Below, piece by piece: positions 59,348 to 64,000 of a DNA stretch of 64,000 nucleotides. The DNA lies in contig JADLBU010000058.1 of NCBI GenBank assembly GCA_020847535.1, positions 23,680 through 87,679 of the forward strand, written 5' to 3'. Both the position numbers and the translations under genes were made by a program. The notes beneath the pieces were generated by a model that was not told where the DNA came from, searched no databases, and worked only from the letters and a program-made list of their open reading frames with translations. Position 1 is the stretch's first letter. Every line of letters begins with the position of its first letter. The DNA comes from Phycisphaerales bacterium. GTDB lineage: Bacteria > Planctomycetota > Phycisphaerae > Phycisphaerales > UBA1924.

Positions 59348-62300
59348 TCAGGACGGTTTCTTACCGCTCGTGGATGTTCCAGTGCGGAGCTCGGCCTGGC
59401 GGGCAATAGCCTCCGTCCAGTACTTCTCATTGCCGCGGATGTAGGAGCGGAGGCGATCCATGTCGATGACTCCGATCGAGGCATCCTCGCCCGCCGTGTA
59501 CACGGACTTGCCATCGGGACTGATCGCCAGGGAGAAGATCGACCGATCATGTACTTTAAACTTGGCGAGTTCCGTACCACCCTCTGGATCCATAACGATC
59601 ACCTCTCCACCCTGGCCGACCACGTAGACAATCCTGCCGGTCGGTGCGTACTTGATGTCGAAGGGTGCCCACGGCAGGCCCTCGATGCTCCGGAGCAGCT
59701 GCCCGGTTTGGCAATCCCACACTCCGATCGTCCGGTCGTCAGCGCCGATCAGGATCAGCCTGCTGTCCGGAGAGAAGACGACCGCCCGGGCGGTGGGCGC
59801 GGCGTGCGGAAGGTCATGCGCGACGGTTCCTGTGCGGGCATCCCATACCCGCGCAGTCCCTTGCGATGCCACAGCGGCGATCCACCGGCCGTCGGGGCTG
59901 ATGTCGGCCATGGGGATGCGAACCCCCCGCATCTTGAGCGACGAGCGCGGCGTGTCAGAATTGATATCCCAGAGCTGCACCACACCATCTGTGCACCCGA
60001 CGATGTACATCCCCGTCGAGGGTGCTCGCCGGATCGACCAGACTCCGGTGGTGCCTGTCCGAACCGTGCGAGTACGGGAACCATCGAGGCGCAGCACCTC
60101 AATATCGCCATCGTAGTCGCCGCTGAGGAGTTCCTTGCCATCATGTGAGAAACACAGGGTGGCAATGCGGGCATTGTGCACACGGTGGGCAGTCGCACCA
60201 GTTGTAGATCCGGCGAGACGAACCCAGACTGTGCCATTGTCATCCCCCCAGGCAAGCGACCCATCGGGGCCCGTGGCGATCGCCTGCTTGGTGATCGGCT
60301 CGGCGCTGATTCGCTCCAGCCACGGGCGATCGGTGGCTTCAAAGACCGAGAGTCGCCGAGAGTTGTCGGCGCTCGCTACCACGCCGGCGTCGGATCGCAT
60401 CGCAACGGCGGTGAGCCATCCGGCATTGAATATGCGATTGCGCAGCGTCAAACCGTTTGCGCTCAGCAGCGCCACCGTGCCATCTATACTCCCCGCGACG
60501 ACCGCTTGGCCGGTTTCATCAAACTCTTGGGTAGATACGCCGGCAGACGTCGAATACCTGCCTACCTCCAGGCCGCCGGTGGTCAGGTCGAACATCTGAA
60601 CGGTGCCGCCCGAGGCCGTCAGCAGCCTGGCGCCATCAGGAGAGATCCGCAGGACGTTGTTGTAGCTGTATGTCAGTGAAGTCCGAAAGTGGGCCAGGGC
60701 AGCCACCCGGTGCACGACTGTCCAGTCCGACGACCTTCGGATGATGATTTCCGCCTCATCGGCATTGATGCGCGTGGCGGTAATGAGCATCCACTCGTTC
60801 CCCACCCTCTGGAGCTTGGGGATGGTGCCTCTCTCGCCAAAGCTCGCAATCTCCTCGAGCGACCGGCCATCCAGGACGCGTACCGGCGTATCGTCGAGGG
60901 GGTTGTACGTGACGAGGTAACTGAGGTCGTCGGCGATGCCGGCAGCTCTGGAGTTGACATCCCAGGCTCGCTTGGCGATCAGCAAGCCGCTGGCGAGCTC
61001 GCGTACCTCGAGCGTGCCGCCATGCAGGGACACGCCGTAGCGATCTGTGAACTTGTCGCGACTCTTTATGTCAACATTGAAATCGACCGTGGGCGGCGTC
61101 GCACGGATTAGCGAGCCGTCGAACGACCAGGCGGACAGCGATCCGTCGTAGCCAACGGTGCTGATGGTCCGAGCACCAGGGTCAATCGTGATCGATATTG
61201 CGTACGCTTCGGTCATCGACCGGAAGACACGCGGGTATATCGCGTAGAGCTCCGCCAGGGCCCATGCGGAGCGGAGGGATTCGTGCGTACCGCGGAGGCA
61301 AAGGTTGGCGTCGGTCCGCATGCCGACGCGGGCGGCCTCGGTCCACAGGAGAGACTCGGCGCGTTCGATGTCGCCGGCGCCGGCCATGAGGCGTGCGCGC
61401 TGGACGACGCTGTCGGCAAGGGCCATCTCGGTCTGGCTACGGGCCTGGTTGAGGTTCTTGACCATCAGGAGCAGGCCGATGACAGCGCCCACGATGGTCA
61501 GCAACACCGCCGTGGCCGCGATTGCCGGGATCCTGTGACGGGATGCCAGCTTCCGCAGCACGTACATCGTGCTGTCGCGGCGGGCCGAGATCGGCCGCCC
61601 GTTGAGGTAGTCGTCGATATCGGAGGCGAGCGCTGACGCGTTGGGATAGCGGCGCGACGGATCTTTGGAAAGGCACTTGAGGGTGATCGTCTCGATGTCC
61701 ATCGGCAAGCCGGGGACGTGCCTCGAGGGAGGAACGGGCTCGGTCGAGCTTGCGTGGCGAGCCAGTTCGGCCAGAGAGCCATCGCAGGGGTATGGGTGGC
61801 GGCCGGTGAGCACGAGATAGAGGATCAGACCCAGCGCGTAGACATCCGTGCGGGCGTCGATGGCCGCGGCGTCATCCTTGAACTGCTCGGGAGAGGCGAA
61901 CGCCGGTGTCCCGACGAACTCGCCGGTGATCGAGACATCGGTCGATGGGGTGGCGGGTCGGGCCAGGCCGAAGTCGAGCACACGCGGGTTGCCATCGCTA
62001 TCCACCAGGATGTTGGAGGGTTTGATATCCCGGTGAATGACGCCTGAGGTATGTGCGTGGCCCACCCCGGAGGCGATCATCCCCACCAGCCGCATCGCCC
62101 CCTGAACGCGTGTCCGAAGCGAGACGCCTTTCTTGAATGGGACGGGGAACTGCTGTTCCATGTAGGCATCGAGCGGCACACCCTCAATGAACTCCATAGC
62201 CACGTAGCGGTTGCCATCGGAAGTCTGTCCGGAATCGAAGACGGTGACAATGTACGGATGGCGGAGATGCGCGGCGATCTCGATCTCGCGATCGAAGCGC

Positions 62301-62683
62301 TGGCGCTGCCGATTGGATGCGAACGCCCCGCCCAGCAGCATCTTGATGGCCGCCGGCCGCTTGGTCGCCGCATGAACGGCCCGGTACACCACCCCTTGAC
62401 CGCCGCGGCTGATCTCTTCGATCAGGGTGTAGCCCGCGACAACGGTGTCGGCTGTGACGATCGGCTGTTGCCGCAGGCTCGCGACCTGAACGGCGTCAGC
62501 GACATGAAGGAGGGCATCTCCGTTGCTGGCCATGAACCGCTGGTTCTCACGGATCACATCCACCATTTCCCGACATTCCGCACACTCTGCGACATGGAGG
62601 CGCAGCGTCTCCGCGCCGATGTCGTCGGTGGCGAGCCTCTCCAAATCACTGGCCGACGGGCACGGCGACACTCTTTCCTCCAT
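59348..62683 (-). CDS. Kinase with anti-sigma zinc finger and WD40 propeller
   Basis: 1111 residues from the ATG at 62683. Residues 25-40 hold H-x3-C-x2-C (LHVAECAECREMV), the ZAS zinc-binding motif of anti-sigma factors. The kinase domain is at about 84-345: ISRGGQGVVYRA, AAIK, HRDIKPSNILVD, DFGLARP. A transmembrane helix is at about 395-417 (ATAVLLTIVGAVIGLLLMV). The external part has WD40 repeats (for example ATLCFSHDGKELLSGDYDGD, PMADISPDGRWIAAVASQGT, AVVFSPDSRLILIGADDRTI and SLAISPDGKSVYTAGEDASI). It is a sensor kinase with its own sigma-binding element; the convergent ECF gene is the probable partner. Confidence 0.9.
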   Translation of the reverse strand: MEERVSPCPSASDLERLATDDIGAETLRLHVAECAECREMVDVIRENQRFMASNGDALLHVADAVQVASLRQQPIVTADTVVAGYTLIEEISRGGQGVVYRAVHAATKRPAAIKMLLGGAFASNRQRQRFDREIEIAAHLRHPYIVTVFDSGQTSDGNRYVAMEFIEGVPLDAYMEQQFPVPFKKGVSLRTRVQGAMRLVGMIASGVGHAHTSGVIHRDIKPSNILVDSDGNPRVLDFGLARPATPSTDVSITGEFVGTPAFASPEQFKDDAAAIDARTDVYALGLILYLVLTGRHPYPCDGSLAELARHASSTEPVPPSRHVPGLPMDIETITLKCLSKDPSRRYPNASALASDIDDYLNGRPISARRDSTMYVLRKLASRHRIPAIAATAVLLTIVGAVIGLLLMVKNLNQARSQTEMALADSVVQRARLMAGAGDIERAESLLWTEAARVGMRTDANLCLRGTHESLRSAWALAELYAIYPRVFRSMTEAYAISITIDPGARTISTVGYDGSLSAWSFDGSLIRATPPTVDFNVDIKSRDKFTDRYGVSLHGGTLEVRELASGLLIAKRAWDVNSRAAGIADDLSYLVTYNPLDDTPVRVLDGRSLEEIASFGERGTIPKLQRVGNEWMLITATRINADEAEIIIRRSSDWTVVHRVAALAHFRTSLTYSYNNVLRISPDGARLLTASGGTVQMFDLTTGGLEVGRYSTSAGVSTQEFDETGQAVVAGSIDGTVALLSANGLTLRNRIFNAGWLTAVAMRSDAGVVASADNSRRLSVFEATDRPWLERISAEPITKQAIATGPDGSLAWGDDNGTVWVRLAGSTTGATAHRVHNARIATLCFSHDGKELLSGDYDGDIEVLRLDGSRTRTVRTGTTGVWSIRRAPSTGMYIVGCTDGVVQLWDINSDTPRSSLKMRGVRIPMADISPDGRWIAAVASQGTARVWDARTGTVAHDLPHAAPTARAVVFSPDSRLILIGADDRTIGVWDCQTGQLLRSIEGLPWAPFDIKYAPTGRIVYVVGQGGEVIVMDPEGGTELAKFKVHDRSIFSLAISPDGKSVYTAGEDASIGVIDMDRLRSYIRGNEKYWTEAIARQAELRTGTSTSGKKPS

Positions 62684-62853
62684 CGTGCGGTTGATAGCAG
62701 AGGCAGTGCGATTCGATCCCCATCTGTTAGGATACCAGCAGTTGCAGGTGGTGGCACACCGAGAGAGTTCATCAGGTTTGCCCGGGAACAGGTCTGGCAT
62801 TCAAAAATGAAATCTGCGAACGCCGCCGCGGTCGCACGTTGCTACCAAAGCGT

Positions 62854-62866
62854 GCCCCCGCTATTG
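62854..62866 (+). other. Candidate right attachment site (copy of tRNA-fMet 3' end)
   Basis: GCCCCCGCTATTG equals 35101-35113. The preceding bases keep CAAA and GGTCGC in the same order as the tRNA T-arm, with changes. There is no intact tRNA here. It would be the duplicated end of the target left at the far side of the inserted element. The rest of 62684-63127 shows no gene. Confidence 0.5.
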
Positions 62867-62868
62867 CC

Positions 62869-62903
62869 GGGCCGGTTGCGAAAGCAGCCGGCCCTTTGGT
62901 TTT
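62869..62903 (+). terminator. Orphan terminator after the tRNA-end copy
   Basis: The 11-bp stem GGGCCGGTTGC / GCAGCCGGCCC with a GAAA tetraloop is followed by TTTGGTTTT. No gene on the plus strand ends before it. At the same offset after the tRNA at 35 kb there is also a terminator, so this may be the tRNA's original one. Confidence 0.8.
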
Positions 62904-62910
62904 CAGGGAA

Positions 62911-62942
62911 CGCCGCCGAGAGACCTCGGCGGCGTTTTCGCG
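62911..62942 (+). terminator. Second orphan terminator
   Basis: The stem CGCCGCCGAG / CTCGGCGGCG with an AGAC loop is followed by TTTTCGCGTTTT. It lies in tandem with the preceding one. Confidence 0.82.
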
Positions 62943-63127
62943 TTTTGGCCCACGTTCCGAAGGGTTCGCCAGACTGGACGCCCGCGGGTCGGGTCTCTCC
63001 CAGGTCGCATGGCCATAACCGGATTTGGCACGGCCGGGCCGTCCGGGGCGATTCTGGCCCAAAGTCTCTCCGCGTCTCTCGCCGCCGGGTGCCCGGGTTA
63101 TGAGGGGTTCGTGCTCGCGAAGGCGGA

Positions 63128-63460
63128 ATGGATGCGGTTGCAACCGTGATCCGCTGGCTATCGCGCCACGCGGCGCGCGACTTTTGCATAAAGGCATGCG
63201 GTGATGCGGCCGTGATCGTCGCGGCCATTCTCTGCGGCACGGAGCTCACCGTGATCTCAAACACCCGGCCCGAGTCCATGACGCCCGCGGAGCGCGACGC
63301 GGAAGGGGCGCGCATCTTCGCCCGCGGCCTCGCGCGCGCCATCCATGCGGAACGTTCGCGGTCCACCCGGGAGGCGAGCGACCTGGCGAAATCTGACGCC
63401 GATCGACTTGAACGTCCGCAGCATGCGGACCTCAGTGTCTCCGCACGGCCCCGGGGTTAG
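63128..63460 (+). CDS. Unknown protein, possible small membrane-associated protein
   Basis: 110 residues. The N-terminal half has a moderately hydrophobic stretch (FCIKACGDAAVIVAAILCG) and the C-terminal half is charged and helical (MTPAERDAEGARIFARGLAR). No family is recognised. It lies 29 bases before the DUF2924 gene on the same strand and is probably part of the same unit. Confidence 0.5.
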   Translation: MDAVATVIRWLSRHAARDFCIKACGDAAVIVAAILCGTELTVISNTRPESMTPAERDAEGARIFARGLARAIHAERSRSTREASDLAKSDADRLERPQHADLSVSARPRG

Positions 63461-63489
63461 GGCTCCGGACCATGCGAAGAGGAACCCCC

Positions 63490-63996
63490 ATGCCCGATGC
63501 GATTGAACGACAACTCGGCGAGCTTCAGCGTATGACCACCAGCGACTTGGTGGACCGCTACGAGGAACTCCACGGTCACACCTGCCGCACGCGCCACCGC
63601 GCCTACCTGATACGAAAGATCGCGTGGCGCATCCAGGCCAACGCGGAGGGCGACCTGAGCGAGCGAGCCAAGCGGCGGGCGGCGGAACTCGCCGACGACG
63701 CCGAGATCCGGACGATGGCTCCCCGCTCGTACACCTCCCCGCCGCAGCCCGGCGAGATCCGCACCTGCGTGCGGTCGCTCGACCCGCGCGACCGGCGCGA
63801 TCCCCGACTGCCGCCGCCCGGCTCCGCGATCGTCCGCCAGTACAAGGGGCGGACGATCCGGGTCATGGTGCTGGCGGACGGTGAAGGCTTCGAGTTCGAC
63901 GGCGAGCGGTACGGCACGCTGTCGGTGATCGCCAAGAAGGTGACGGGCCAGCACATCAACGGGTACCGCTTCTTCGGATTGCGGGGTGGGCGATGA
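63490..63996 (+). CDS. DUF2924-like protein
   Basis: 168 residues. IERQLGELQRMTTSDLVDRY, RHRAYLIRKIAWRIQANAEG and the C-terminal VITGKKVTG-like block (here VIAKKVTGQHINGYRFFGL) match the DUF2924 family as I remember it. DUF2924 genes usually sit directly before a serine recombinase gene in mobile elements. Consistent with this, its stop overlaps a new start codon (ATGA). The role in recombination is unproven. Confidence 0.8.
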   Translation: MPDAIERQLGELQRMTTSDLVDRYEELHGHTCRTRHRAYLIRKIAWRIQANAEGDLSERAKRRAAELADDAEIRTMAPRSYTSPPQPGEIRTCVRSLDPRDRRDPRLPPPGSAIVRQYKGRTIRVMVLADGEGFEFDGERYGTLSVIAKKVTGQHINGYRFFGLRGGR

Positions 63997-64000
63997 CCAA
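63993..64000 (+). CDS. Start of a coupled gene leaving the window
   Basis: An ATG overlaps the DUF2924 stop (ATGA). Only two full codons are visible, so the product cannot be read. By the usual context of DUF2924 it is probably a recombinase. Confidence 0.4.

Overview
The window is a visibly GC-rich bacterial chromosome segment, most likely from a planctomycete of the Phycisphaerae type. This rests on the gene content: ECF sigma factors paired with very large Ser/Thr kinases carrying TPR or WD40 repeats, many secreted proteins with PEP-CTERM-like tails, a C-x2-CGYDLRG zinc-ribbon membrane protein, dockerin-type calcium repeats, a giant protein starting with a PMERRLALS (LEPR-like) motif, and a complete murG.

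Left part, about 1-35 kb, looks like host chromosome. A four-gene minus-strand operon (aspT, aspD, oprB-like porin, ansB-like asparaginase) forms an asparagine/aspartate-to-alanine module. Then come tRNA-Thr, an ECF sigma factor coupled to a kinase, DinB-like and DUF3052 genes, two copies of a secreted-protein cassette (11.4-13.7 kb and 22.5-24.0 kb) each preceded by a G homopolymer, ruvA, a capD/flaA1-like epimerase, two PilZ proteins with degenerate receiver and HPt domains, an NHL protein, murG, a pseudopilin-secretin-TPR operon (24.6-31.2 kb), a DNA polymerase III delta-prime-like gene, a 2-oxoacid dehydrogenase E2 and an RluA-type pseudouridine synthase.

At 35.04 kb is the initiator tRNA-fMet gene. 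To its right begins an apparent integrated element: a serine recombinase whose stop codon lies in the tRNA anticodon, in a fully overlapping operon with two unknown genes, a primase/DUF3987 protein and an HTH protein; then a winged-helix protein, a ParB-methyltransferase, an HTH gene with three small zinc-ribbon genes and a membrane protein, and an FRG-domain protein. A 13-base copy of the tRNA 3' end recurs at 62.85 kb, followed by two strong terminators that have no gene in front of them, so the element may be about 27.8 kb.

The right half of the element looks built from modules bounded by short repeats: three small genes separated by homologous intergenic regions (46.2-47.3 kb), a kinase, a 1563-residue LCAT-like secreted protein flanked by related 34-base direct repeats, and a small tyrosine recombinase whose 3' end is repeated twice downstream, each time after an unrelated small gene. 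That last array (54.7-57.3 kb) is the best candidate for an undescribed cassette-gathering system. A PEP-CTERM-like protein, a second ECF sigma factor and a zinc-finger/kinase/WD40 protein follow. The window ends in a DUF2924 gene coupled to a gene that leaves the window, probably part of a second mobile element.
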